NCBI GenBank assembly: GCA_012934845.2
Contig: WNNJ02000583.1
Coordinates: forward strand, 176,509-240,508
Length of the DNA: 64,000 nucleotides
Direction: 5' to 3'
Origin: Pomphorhynchus laevis
Taxonomy: Eukaryota > Acanthocephala > Palaeacanthocephala > Echinorhynchida > Pomphorhynchidae
Positions within the stretch are counted from its first letter, which is position 1. Every line of letters begins with the position of its first letter. Both the position numbers and the translations under genes were made by a program. Below the pieces are notes generated by a model that had not been told where the DNA came from, ran no database searches, and saw only the letters and a list, made by a program, of their open reading frames with translations. Positions 33,547 to 44,401 of the stretch are shown here, piece after piece.

Positions 33547-33894
33547 TTATAAATAATTGAATTTCTATTTACGGACATATTGCTGCATTTTTTCAATGTT
33601 ATTTCAAGTAAACGTTTTACTAAAAAATTATTACGATAGAAATTTTGAATTTTAAAAACCTCTATATTCCGCTATCTCTGGAATCTTTATTAATTCTGTT
33701 AAGTAAAGAGTATTTATATTAAAGTTGTAATTGTAAACTAGAATATTTATTTATGAATAAATGAAATTATCGATTACATTAATATTCAATAATTATTAAA
33801 GCAATTTATAAAGCATAATTATCATGCAAAAATCGATTAAAATCTGTATTTTTATATTAAACATATGCAAAATGATTGTAGATTGTTTTTACAT
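33547..33894. other. AT-rich flank, nothing recognised
   Basis: No coding frame, repeat match or RNA signature was seen. Confidence 0.45.
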
Positions 33895-34215
33895 TGTTGA
33901 ATAATAATGCAAAAGTTAATCGGATCAAAGGCTGAGTTAGTTATTATTGATTACCAAATGAACCACGACTTACAATGAGCCACTTCGTCAGTGGCTCATT
34001 GTAAGTAGTTATAATCAAGATTTGTGTTAACCCCAAAAAAATATTGGGTTAATATTATTGGGTTAAAATTATTGGGTTACAATGAGCAACTTACAAAGCC
34101 GTAACGCGGCAAAAGCTTTGACAATATATACTAACTAACTCAGCCTTGGATCTGATTAACTTTTGCACCTTAACAACATGAAACTGAGAGATAAGCGGAC
34201 ATTTAATTCTATTGA
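33895..34215. repeat. Rearranged hammerhead-bearing repeat with palindrome
   Basis: It contains ends of the 29.2-30.0 kb family in both orientations. A perfect 16-bp palindrome (33968-34006, acttacaatgagccac and complement, 7-base loop) is followed by about three attattgggtta units (34033-34077). A decayed hammerhead-like piece (agccgtaacgcggcaaaagct) follows near 34090. Confidence 0.65.
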
Positions 34216-34276
34216 ATAATACAGCTTGATTTTAATATAAAGAATTAAATAGATAAACACAATTCCGACTTGTGCC

Positions 34277-34860
34277 ATGGGAACTTTGTTCGATGACGAG
34301 GTTGTGAGATTGATCATTTCCCTAAGACTAGGCCTTCCTACATGTACTCCACACATATGTCATTGTGGAGCGTCTGTTGACGAGTCAGGACGACACAGAT
34401 TAGCATGTAGAATTTCGAGAATGAGTCATCAACACCGTCAACGCCCCAAACATTCTAGAGCCATCCAATGTATGCAGATCGGACGGTCGACGTCCTGATG
34501 GAGTCACCATTTTCCCTTGGCGTAAAGGGAAATGTTTGATGTGGGACGCCATCTGCGTGGACATCCTCGCAGCCAGCAATGTTAGGAATGCAGCTAGAGG
34601 AGCGGGCGAACCAGCTTTATATGCCGAATAGCGGAAACGACTGAAATTTGCCGACTTGACAATGTCCCACATATTTTGCCCTTTTGGAGTAGAGACTTAT
34701 GGATCACTGGGCTCTTCCGCTTTAGCGCTTGTTAAGGAGATAGGAAAAAGATTGAAGCACATTACCGGGGATTCACGTGCTACTTCATACCTCCTCCAAA
34801 ACGTTAGCATCGCCATTTAACGTGGATATGGTGTCAGCATTCTGGCGACGGCTCTAAAGG
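34277..34860 (+). pseudogene. Family B RLE-type retrotransposon: nuclease domain
   Basis: LFDDEVVRLIISLRLG and a Cys/His knuckle (CHCGASVDESGRHRLAC) come first. After frameshifts near 34410-34480 the nuclease core follows: RRPDGVTIFPW, then MWDAICVD 14 residues on, then GVETYGSLG. The RPD...D spacing is the restriction-like endonuclease motif. Two stops lie further on, near 34628 and 34818. It is a close relative of 24202-25440 on the other strand. It lies between the converging GrpE and CASK genes. Confidence 0.8.
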
Positions 34861-35110
34861 GTAAGAACGTGGTAGGCTGGTGGTAGCAGCCAGTCTTGTT
34901 AAAAGAATGACATTTCTCCACGAAGAAGACAAACGTTCTCCTGTATTTATCTTTTTTAATATTATTGTGTTGTTTTTTAAAAAACATACAAACCTCTCTT
35001 GCTGTCTCACATGATATAATTCGGCTATGTAAAAGACCAAAAATCATAAGTTATTCTTTAATCAGATTTGTACAATTGATTTTAACTGATAATTAAACAT
35101 TTATATATTA

Positions 35111-35287
35111 TTAATATATCCACGACGCTGGTACCCATTGTGCTCGGTGTTCGCAGTCTTCAATTGCATTGTGTACTGATTCGACAACATATTCCACATC
35201 AACATTGGGAATAACCATATCAATTAAATGAGCGTATGTACTCAATATAATGTCAGTTTCTTTCATCAACTGTTCAAGTTGTTCGCT
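35111..35287 (-). CDS. CASK: CASK orthologue (MAGUK), last exon
   Basis: The exon has acceptor ttattaag before 35287 and stop TAA at 35113-35111; 58 residues. It carries LMKETDIILSTYAHLIDMVI and the C-terminus AQWVPASWIY. A MAGUK guanylate-kinase domain ends WVPxSWxY, and the ETDI.L.TYAH pattern is that of CASK rather than Dlg or p55. CASK is a membrane-associated scaffold at synapses and cell junctions; its GUK domain binds partners and does not phosphorylate GMP. The frame joins in phase 0 to the exon at 49892-49987 across a 14.6-kb intron. Confidence 0.88.
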   Translation of the reverse strand, partial: SEQLEQLMKETDIILSTYAHLIDMVIPNVDVEYVVESVHNAIEDCEHRAQWVPASWIY

Positions 35288-35564
35288 CTTAATAAAAAAC
35301 TAGTTGTAAAAATATTACTAAATCATTGAATATTTTATAGGAATCAATAATTCTGCTTAATTGGAAGCAAAATATAACTGCCTATAGTAACTAAAACAAA
35401 TCAGATCAGATAACTGAATCTAAGTATATTATACTATATATAAATCCAAAATCAAGATAACTAACTATAAATAATAAATAATTATTCATAGGTCGGTTTC
35501 ATATTTTCCTCGTGTGGTTCTTTTAATCCTATCAGTATCACTGTACACTACAATCAGCTTGGGT

Positions 35565-35611
35565 GGACCTCATCAGCAATGAGCCCACGCCTACATTTCG
35601 TGTTTTGGTCC
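35565..35611 (-). ncRNA. Permuted hammerhead-like element (type II layout), copy 2
   Basis: - strand order: GGACC, AAA, ACA-loop-UGU, A, a 15-nt segment, CUGAUGA, GGUCC. Stem II is perfect here. Stem III changes from the ACGU pairing of copy 1 to ACA/UGU, a paired change. GAA has become AAA, which would impair cleavage. Confidence 0.4.
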
Positions 35612-35718
35612 TGTTACTGCTTAAAAAAAACGATTTATTTTAACGTGACAAATGCGTGCCAGCGCACGCTTACATGACCACAACAAAACAAGAATGTGAA
35701 TCAGGTGTCGAGAAGGTG

Positions 35719-38595
35719 TTAATGGAGGAGGTGTTTGAATATGATAAAGGAGGGGGCGCGGCGGACGTCGAGAGGGAGTTGATTCTTGGCGAGTGAGGCG
35801 GCGACGAGGAAGGATCGGAGACCGTAGTTGTTGGAGTAATTAGGAACGTGGAGTAAGAGGGAATAACGGGAACGTTGCGATAGCGAGGTGGAGCGAGTGT
35901 CGTCTAAAAAAGGTAGGTTGATGAACGATGGGGAGCCAACAGCGATGAGACGAAAGGTAACGAGAAGAAGGCGGAGTTTGATGCGGATGTGGATGGTGGG
36001 CCAGGAGAGTTGGGCAAAATATGTGGATGTATGGTCGAAGCGACGGAGATGAAAGAGCACTCGAACGGCGGTGTTGATTATTCGTTGTAGGGGTAGGATG
36101 ATGGATTTTGGAGAATTGGCGAAAAGGCTAAAGCAGTAATCGATTTTAGGGAAAAGAAGCGATGAAAGAAGAGACATACAAGAACGGAAGTCGATAAGGG
36201 GGCGGATACGGCGGATATCACGGAGAATTAAGTTAGATGAGCGGACCTTGTCACGGACGAAGGGTTTAAGGGAAAAGTGATCATCGGAATGGAAGCCTAA
36301 GAAAGTGAGATTGTGGACTATGGGGATGATTGATGAGGCAAAATATACAGTGGGAGGAGATATGTTTGGTTTACGGGGGAGGATCCACATTATTTTGGAC
36401 TTTTCGGGGTTTAGAACGAGATGGAGATTGGAGAGACTTTTGTAGATAGAAGAAAGACCGTTGTAGGCAGAAATGCCGATATCGTGTATGCGATGTGCGG
36501 GTGCATGAGCATATATTAAAATGTCATCGGCGTATTGCATGACCTTAAAAGAGTAAGGTTTGATAAACGGAGATAGATCGCCAAGCAGAAGAGAGAAAAT
36601 CAGGGGACCTAGGACTGAACCTTGTGGGACTCCACAAAAAATTGGGATGGGAGGGGAGTATGATGAATTAGATTAGACGCGAAAGGAACGGTCGGATAGA
36701 TATGAGGCGAACCATGCTACGGAGGAGGAAGAAAATCCGTAATCATAACGAAGGCGAGAAAGGAGGACGGAGTGGTCGACAATGTCGAATGCGGAGGAGA
36801 GGTCGACGGAGATGAGAACACTATATAGAGCCTTGTCTCGAGAAATGAGTATGTCGTTGTACACTTTTATGCATGCGATTTCTGTCGAGTGATTAGAGCG
36901 GAAAGCGGATTGGAAAGGAGGGTACATATTGGATGAGGAGAGATAAGCGTTGATTTGTATTAAGATGAGGCGTTCTAAGAGCTTAGAAAGAGTAGGGAGT
37001 AGTGAAATGGGGCGATAGCTAGAAGGAAGGGAGGGGTCGAGCGATTGTTTCTTAAGGAGGGGACGAACGATTCCGGATTTCCAGTGTGAAGGGAAGATAC
37101 GACTGCGAATGGACAAGTTAAACAAGGTTGTGAGAAATGGGGATATCGATGAGCATATAGATTTTAATATGTGAGTAGGCAGGTGATCGGCAGGTGAGGT
37201 TTTGTTGGGCAGGGACATGAGGACAGATGATACTTCTGTAGGTGAGATAGGGTGAAGATGAAAGAGTTCCGGAAGGATGAGAGTAGACTGGGCAGAGTGG
37301 AATAGGATGGAGACCGGTGTGTGAGAGAGCAACATGGATACTTTAGTCTGGAGAAATGACGAATAATCATTGGCATTGATGTTGCATGGCGAAGAGGAGC
37401 GAGCCAGGATTGAGTTAAAAGTATGCAAGAGAGTCTTAGTGTTGAATGAAGTGATGATTTTATGCTGCCAAAAGGAGTTGCATTTGGTACGTAGTAGGTT
37501 GAGATGAGACCGGCGAAGAGCAAGATAGCAATCACGGAAAGACGGAGTGATCGAGCGGAAATCACGTCTGAGAGGGCGGTGATAGACTCGAAAAGCATGC
37601 GGAGTCGACGCTTTGAGAGTAGGCATTGGATGTCAAACCATGGGGCACGGTGCAAGCGACGGTGTGGGTAAGACTTTAAGGGCAAGAGAATATTGAGAGT
37701 GGATGTGAGTTCAGAGTCTAAAAGAAAGGCGAGATCGTGAGGAGATGAATATGTTATTGTGGGTAATGATAGAGACGATTTGAGTAAGGCAGAGCGGAGA
37801 AGGGAGAGGTCAAGATTTCTCAAAGGCGACGTAGGATTGTAGGTGTGTGAGGTGGGGTGTGGTTGCGAGTGAGATCAAGGGTGATAAGAAAGTGATCAGA
37901 TAGACCAGGGTCAGAGATGTACAGTGAGGTGTATGCAGCAAAATGATAGGGGGCAACGATGATGTCGAGTGCCCACCAAGTATATGTGTGGGGGCAGTGG
38001 AGATTAGTTTGTAATTGTAGTTGGATAGAATGTTGATGAACCGGATGGAATCCGTGGAAGAGGGGCGGTCTAGGCGGATATTGAAGTCGCCTAGAACGAG
38101 TGAAGGGATTGAGGACAAAGAACAATGAGAAAGGAGGTCAGCGAGTTCGGTAAAAAATAAAGATGTAGGAGCTGATGAACCAGGACGGTATACCATGGCG
38201 AGATCTAGAGTGATCGGGTTAGAATAATGACAAGTGAGCAATTCAAAGGAGCAAGGACTGAAAGGGGGATTGATTTTGTGAAGAGACGCGGGGTGACGCG
38301 CGAATGCGACGATGCCGCCATGATTAGAGAATTTAGAAGGGCATGAGCTGAGGGGGCGGGCGGATTCGACTAGGGAGCAACCGGCAGAGAGCAGACGGCG
38401 AATGGAAAGGTCGTCGGAATCTGAGTGCCAGGATTCGGTGAGGCAGAAGAGATCGATGGATTGTTTGGTGAATAGGTTGAGGATAATATCGGATTTATTG
38501 AGAATAGATCTAGTGTTGAGGAGACCGAGGCGGAAACCGTGTGTTGTGGCGAAATAGTCTAGTGGAGAAGACACATAGGAGATATGGAGTGCCAT
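35719..38595 (-). pseudogene. LINE-A copy 5 ORF2: endonuclease plus reverse transcriptase
   Basis: The start ATG at 38595 lies 37 nt before the ORF1 stop. Endonuclease blocks: LNTRSILNKSD, LTESWHSDSDD, YRPGSS, GDFNIRLD. RT blocks: SYRPISLLPTLSKLLER, VDLSSAFDIVDH, GVPQGSVLGPLIF and MQYADDILIYA at 36540. The C-terminal post-RT domain runs to 35719. All catalytic residues of both domains are present. A short shifted stretch between the two deletions, and a stop before the GVPQG block, inactivate it. Confidence 0.9.
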
Positions 38596-39957
38596 CGAAT
38601 TTTTGGACGGGTGTGGACAACTTGAAATTTTCCGTCTATGTTTTGGATGGAGACTGATGTTTCGCCGTTTTCCTCGCGACCGCGGTTTTCGATGCGGGCT
38701 AAAGAGATTTGAGCGATTTCAGAAGAGGCGCGATCGGGGAAAATTCGAGTGGTTGAAGATGACATGTGTTTGAATCGTTGAGAGAGGGCAGAAGACGCGT
38801 GAGAGCAATGCATGAAAACAATTTTTAGGAGAGGGGGCTGGAAAGGATTGGATTGAGAAGATTTGTTTAGACGGATGAATGCGACAGTAGAAATGTCCTT
38901 GAAAAAGGATGGTTTATCCGACGGAACAATAGACGAGAGGATAAATCTGAAGGCAGAAACATCGTGGTCTAGACGTGATTGTGGAGATAAGGAGTTAGAA
39001 GGCGTGATATTAGTGACAATGACGCAACGGTCGCGAGAAGCAAAGCGCTTCCGTAAAGGAGGACGACTGACGTGAGTAGGTGAGATCACGATAGAAGAGC
39101 TGGCAGTTGATGATTTGGAGGGATTTGGTTTGACGACGGGAGACATAGAGGATAATGATAATAAAGAGGGTGGCAAGCGATGTGAGGAAAGGTTATGAGT
39201 GGAAGGATATTGGAGGTTGGTGGAGGTGATTTTGATTGATGGATGCAAGGTATTGAGAAACGAGACGGGAAGGACGGGACGTGGGGTGTCGGGGAGTGAA
39301 AATACATTAGTTGTAACAATTTCCGGCTCCGTCACTGTCTCGGTAGATTTATCATAAACTTGACAAAATCCATCTTGCTGCGATACAATTTGCGGCTCCT
39401 TCAGATTATCTGATGATGGATTATCTGATGATGATGTAGAAACGCAATGAGGGGTAGAAATGTAAGGTGATTTATCTGATACGACTAAAGAAATACTGGG
39501 TTGCAAATGGTCAATGACAGTAACATCAGAAGATTGAGCTGATTGATTGGGCAAAATTGAAGGATGTATAGTAATACCTGTAGAAGAGATGGGAGATTTG
39601 GCATTCTTAGAGGCAATCGAATGCGGAAGAATTGGGCATCGAGGTTGAAACTTATTACAATACGAAGAGGCATGTGTGGACATCGCTGCATTGCCAGATA
39701 GTTTCAATATATTTGTCTTGAGACTCTCTATTTCACTCTTCATCGTATTTATCATCTTAGCCGAACAGTAGCCACAGTAGAATTCGTTGTCTGCAAGTCA
39801 AGATGCCTGGGATTCTAAAGTCCAAATACTTACCCACGTGTGACAATCATTGTTTGAGAAAATGACTTGTTGTTCAGATCCATTGGAAACATCTCTAACA
39901 TCGGTGTTGGACGCGACATGGTTGGGAACTTGAGACTTTTGTTTTTTTCCGACCCAT
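38559..39957 (-). pseudogene. LINE-A copy 5 ORF1: zinc finger and RNA-binding region
   Basis: From the ATG at 39957 the N-terminus has spaced Cys residues and EFYCGYCSAKM (PHD-like finger). A helical stretch MKSEIESLKTNILKL and a long Ser/Thr/Pro linker follow. The conserved C-terminal block has LDHDVSAFRFIL and FIRLNK. A frameshift in a run of A's near 39945 and a second near 39795 break the N-terminus; from 39755 it is open for 398 residues. It is thought to coat the element RNA. The architecture equals LINE-C ORF1, which links the two LINEs. Confidence 0.78.
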
Positions 39958-40299
39958 TTGTATATAGTCGTTTGATTCGTGATTTTATTCTCCTCGTTGT
40001 ATGTATATTAGATTGTATGTTATTTATTGTATAGAACTTAATATAATCAAATATAAGCAATCTCGATACCAAATTACACAATTCATGTGTTCTATATTTG
40101 GTGTGGGCGGTAACTAACGTTCGCAATTCGAATTCACCACACACCATTTTTATATTCCGTTCTAATACGAAATGTTCACGGGACAGTAACCGTAAGCTGT
40201 CTTTTTACTATTGTGAATATTGCTTACACAAGCCGCAATTCTTAATTGTTGGGTTGAATATTTTTCTCGATTTTATACAAAATCTTATAAAAGGCCGTC
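39958..40299. other. LINE-A 5' flank, nothing else recognised
   Basis: AT-rich sequence upstream of ORF1. It may include the LINE-A 5' UTR, but no promoter element was identified. Confidence 0.4.
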
Positions 40300-41714
40300 C
40301 CTTTATTAGCGAATGCCACGCGCCTCACTCCGACTATAATAATATCATTACCTTATCTCGTCATCCACTTATCTTGAAAAAAATCCGTGCCATTTTATCC
40401 CAAACACGTTCGAACTCATTCTCTGTCAAATCTCACTTTTGTCATCCCGTTTAAACCTCGTTATCATTTACCGCCTAGATTCTAGTCCACCTTCCGCCTC
40501 TTTATTTGTGAAAATCTGATATACTCTCACACTTCACTCATCCACATTTCTATTCTTGTACTTGGTAATTTTAATAAAAAATTAAAACGTCATTTCCAAC
40601 CCGATACAATTAAACTAGTCACCTATTTCAATGATTACAACTACCCACATTATACCGACTCATGTAACTCATGGTCTTGGTGGAACTATCGATTGCATTG
40701 CTTTACCTACTCATCGAGAAGCAATATCTCGCTCCCCCTGACCTCGCTGCTGAGTTCACAACAAACTACTAAACATTTATCCTTTTTATTTGACTATGAG
40801 TTGACCACCATATTTGATTGCATAATTCCTCTCCGTTTGGACGTTATAAAACAATCCCATCATACTCCTTTGTTTGACTCTGAGTGTCGCATGTCCAAAA
40901 GCAATCTTCGTCACCTTCATTGAATTTACTTAGATATCTAAGACGCTGCGACGATCCTTTTACTCATTAACATCATCTTGACTATATTCGTCACCGATAT
41001 TCTCATAATTTCCTTATTCATTAACAATCTTTAACATTTTGGTAATATAAAATAATATTTTGACTTTAATAACACTTTAACATTTTGGCGTATTCCTATA
41101 ACACGAAATATTCTTGGATAATCTTAAACTTAATCTTAAATCTTATTCTTGCTCACACCTCAATATCGTGTTTTGAATTTGATCCTAAAGCATATTTTTT
41201 TACTTACTGTCCAAAAGTATCTCTCTTAACTCGTCATATTATGTACCATAATTCCCTTTACTTCTTAAACTGTTACATCTGCCTGTATTCATTGATTAAG
41301 TCTTATCTACTCTCCTACGCCTGAATAACTCGTATTCCAGTTATACTCAATTCCAAGTTATCTCCTTAAGCTAATCTGTCATTTTATCGCTTCTTTCCTC
41401 ACCACCTTATTTAATACTTACATTTGCAGCAAAACTTCCCTTCTTCCTGGATGGCCTATATTATTTGTTCTCTACTTAAGAAATCCTCCCTCAATTCCAG
41501 TACTCCAACATCACATTATCTTATATCCAACATCCCAAACATCTCCAAACTTCTCGAATTATCGTCCTATCTCAAGTAAAATCTTATTTTTCCTTTTCAA
41601 ACTAATATCCACATTTCCAGTCTGCTTATATTCAAAACTATTCCACCGAAAGGCATGTCATAAAGTTTTAAGTAACCTGATACTTGCTCGCGATCGCCAT
41701 TTTAGCTGTGCTGT
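40300..41714 (+). pseudogene. Ancient LINE-A-like relic
   Basis: Blocks of LINE-A ORF2 can be followed in several frames: ITLSRHP, IIYRLDSSP, IDCIALPTHREA, LSFLFDYELTTIFD and LTTLFNTYIC near 41390. NYRPIS-like and LARDRHFS-like words follow near 41570-41690. It is far more diverged and AT-drifted than the other copies, so it is an old member or a sister lineage. It stops at the palindrome 41715-41750. Confidence 0.6.
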
Positions 41715-41750
41715 CATATCTCTCGCCTTTTATATAAGGCGAGAGATATG
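41715..41750. repeat. 15-bp snap-back palindrome at an element junction
   Basis: Perfect arms catatctctcgcctt and complement around a 6-base loop, exactly between the LINE relic and the PLE that follows. Confidence 0.9.
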
Positions 41751-42435
41751 GGACGTATATAGGAAGCCTAATATACCTTGGTGTCCAACAAATTGGAATA
41801 CGCATGTACATACTAACTACAAAATTATGACCGCTAAAGTGCTTTATGATCGGACTGTTAATATATGTTTGACATCAATGTCTAGATACAGACAATTCCA
41901 GCAAATCTCGGAAATGTTGGAATCTAGAGATTTTCCAATTTGGGCAATACGCCAACCTTTTAGCCGTTGTCTCAAGAATAGAAGTAATTGCACTTCTTTA
42001 AAAGCGGCCACGAGTAAGAAACAAGTATTCATACCAGCTGAATATGTAAGTGACGGATGTTCTAACTTCTTAAAAAACAGTTTTCCATCGAATATATCAT
42101 TATACCATTCTAAGAAAGCTACTTTAGCCGGACAATTTAAGAACAAACCTAAATATACGTCGACTAATGTCACTTATGAAATCTCATGTCTGAATTGTCC
42201 ATCCATATATTTCGGGCAAATAAAACAAGGCTTGACAACGAGAATTAATTAAAATAAATATAACTTTAAAAAGTGTGATACTTCATCAGCATTAGTACAT
42301 CTTTGGCTGAATCATAACCACGAACCTGATTTTTCCAGTTCTAAGGTATTGGAAAATGAATACAGCCTATCTAGACGACTGATAAGAGAAAGTTACATAA
42401 CATTCATAGTTATTCTAACACGATGGATTGCAATA
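41745..42435 (+). pseudogene. Penelope-like element: end of RT and GIY-YIG domain
   Basis: It opens with DVYRKPNIPWCPTNWNTH, the VYRKP block that ends a Penelope RT. A 141-residue frame (41827-42249) then leads to VTYEISCLNCPSIYFGQIKQ, a GIY-YIG nuclease start in which the CxxC spacing is kept and YIG reads YFG. After a stop the domain end follows (ALVHLWLNHNHEPDF, VLENEYSLSRRLIRESYI). The RT palm is absent. The element is 5' truncated at the palindrome. Confidence 0.82.
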
Positions 42436-42827
42436 AGGACAATTGAAAGTTATTTATCTATACTAGCACAATACAAAATCGGTAGAATTTTCATCGTTGG
42501 TTTTTATTATATAAATATATATCATTTTTCTTTTCATGTCAAAACATAACACTTGAAAATAAGTATTGCAATAGTCGAAAATTTGTGAACAATAATTTTA
42601 TTTTTCTATGTTTAAACGCCCTGAACAATATTAGGATTTATCATTTGACAATATTAGGAAGTGTTTTGGCGGCAATTTTATGAAATTTTTGGTTGACTAC
42701 CAACGATGAAAAGAAACTGATCAATAGACAATGCTCCATCAAGTATATTAAGCAATGCAGATCACGGGTTTGACACCTCAGTTTGTTCGTTTAAAATGCG
42801 GTGTTGATAATTTCACACGTCTAGTCA
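42436..42827. other. No gene recognised
   Basis: AT-rich sequence without supported features. The phrase tgtgatgaaaattacctt at 42836-42853 repeats the start of the LTR at 43071. Confidence 0.4.
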
Positions 42828-43073
42828 TTGACTAACTGTGATGAAAATTACCTTCAAATTCTAACCTGCAAGGACGATATCGAAGCAATAGCGGAAGCCG
42901 GCCAAAATACACTAATAAGCGAAACAATGCGCGATAGCGGTCATGGCACGACACAGCGAACTTATTTCAATGACAACGACAACGATACAGACGCCAGTGG
43001 ACCGAAGAGACCAGTTAGAGCACGACAAGCGCCGAGCTACTTGCAGGATTATCTATGGCGGGGGAGAATGTGA
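42828..43073 (+). pseudogene. C-terminal end of a gypsy-type polyprotein
   Basis: A short open frame ends in RPVRARQAPSYLQDYLWRGRM and a stop, the usual basic C-terminus of a Ty3/gypsy integrase. Its last codons contain the purine run ggcgggggagaa, which abuts a TG that starts an LTR. No catalytic core is present. Confidence 0.6.
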
Positions 43074-43232
43074 TGAAAATTACCTTACCATTTATATTGT
43101 AAATCTTAACCCTTAATGTTAACTATTTACACTTACTGTTTTGCTACTTTGTTTTGTAGATATTACTCAATAAAGTTTTTTTAAAAGCGTATCTGTTTAC
43201 ACTACACTAACTTGAGAGTTAGTGTAGTGTAA
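43071..43232 (+). repeat. Probable 3' LTR of that gypsy fragment
   Basis: It starts with TG right after the polypurine tract and contains an aataaa poly(A) signal near 43170. The right end is uncertain because a 16-bp palindrome (43197-43232) occupies it. Confidence 0.5.
43197..43232. repeat. 16-bp snap-back palindrome
   Basis: Perfect arms ttacactacactaact and complement, loop tgag. It lies between the LTR and the start of LINE-D. Confidence 0.9.
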
Positions 43233-43429
43233 GTTACCATTTCATACCATCATATCAAAGGAATAGAGAATAAAACGTAAAATCAGTACGAAAGTGATGG
43301 AAAAAAGGTCAGTAACGTTTCAATTGTTACGGACGATGTGGAGGTACTCCCTCCCATCCCAAAGTTAAAAAATCTAGTTATAATAAAGATATTAAAGCTT
43401 ATTTTGTTTAAGAATTTTGTTTAAGAATT

Positions 43430-44285
43430 TTGTTTAATTCGATAAAATTTTTTGAAACCGAAATTAAAATTTCTGTTGTAACGCCAGATATACTAAAAAG
43501 CTATTTGAATTTCTTTGATTCTACACTTAAGAATTTGGGCACACTCCACGTTATCCCGATACTGGCTTCAATTAAAATTTCAAATCTTCCCAGTCACTTA
43601 GAAGTGAAATACATAGAAGATCTTCAATATATATTTAAAGTTTCGAATCTTCGAACAGTCATGAGTAAGAGCGGCTTCCCACTGCCTATAGGTTTTTGTT
43701 CCGCACCAACAGAACTGGCGGAGATACTTTCAAAGACGGCCTTCAACCCCTTTTTAGGGTACAACCAATGTTTTTCGGTTATTAACAAGGATGAACATAC
43801 TTACCCGCATTGCAACCAGTGCCACGCGTGGGGGCACTGGGCTTCCAGCTGCTGCAAACCGAAAACATGCGGTATTTGAGCTCTTCTTAAGGTCATGGAC
43901 TAATTTCCGAAGAAAAGTGTATGGCTCTCCATCTGTTCCAACTGCGGTGGGAGCCATCCAGCCTGGTCACGAAAATGCTTTCACTTCAAGAGTTATAGTA
44001 ACTCGTTCATCAAGCAAGCGCCGGTGAAGGTCACCGAAACCTTGCTCACACAGTCTCGCAATGGCTGACGGCGACATACTTCGAATTGTTGATGAGCGTG
44101 TAAAGACGGCCATCAAGAAGGTAGAAGATTTGGTTGCAACTCTTCTCTCCGTCATCTGTTCAAATCCGGTCTCGCCTATACTATTGCTGTTCCTGAATCA
44201 AAGAAGAGGGGGACTTCGGCCCATACCGTCCCTCCTATCAAGATTGGGAAAATGCTTAAGGAAAGAAGACATCTCGGGGAAATGA
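43430..44285 (+). pseudogene. LINE-D ORF1 (gag-like, zinc knuckle)
   Basis: A 149-residue frame from 43430 ends in CNQCHAWGHWASSC (C-x2-C-x4-H-x4-C) followed by CKPKTC, the start of a second knuckle. This is the nucleic-acid-binding end of I/Jockey-type ORF1. A frameshift near 43880 moves the continuation (GAIQPGHENAF) into another frame. The start codon is not certain, because the reading may begin upstream of 43430. Confidence 0.72.
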
Positions 44286-44401
44286 AGATGCTGCCCATGG
44301 GCAAGTACCTACTCCGGATAGTGATAGCGGCGGGAAGGGGAACCTTCCCGTCCCCTAACTCTGTCTATGTAGGCAATCCCACATTCAACTAAACCATCAC
44401 A

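Larger units (their letters stand above)
35640..39960 (-). mobile_element. LINE-A copy 5, near full length, inside the CASK intron
   Basis: About 4.3 kb with both ORFs and the 3' hairpin (35654-35669). It has the fewest defects of the six copies: one frameshift in the A-run of ORF1, two compensating single-base deletions in ORF2 (near 37976 and 37601) and one stop near 36670. It is therefore the best reference for the family and probably the youngest copy here. It lies in the same orientation as CASK. Confidence 0.9.

Noticed and set aside
39405-39455. CTGATGATGATGTAGAAACGC as a hammerhead
   Set aside because: It lies in the LINE-A ORF1 coding region, and there is no helix between the two boxes.
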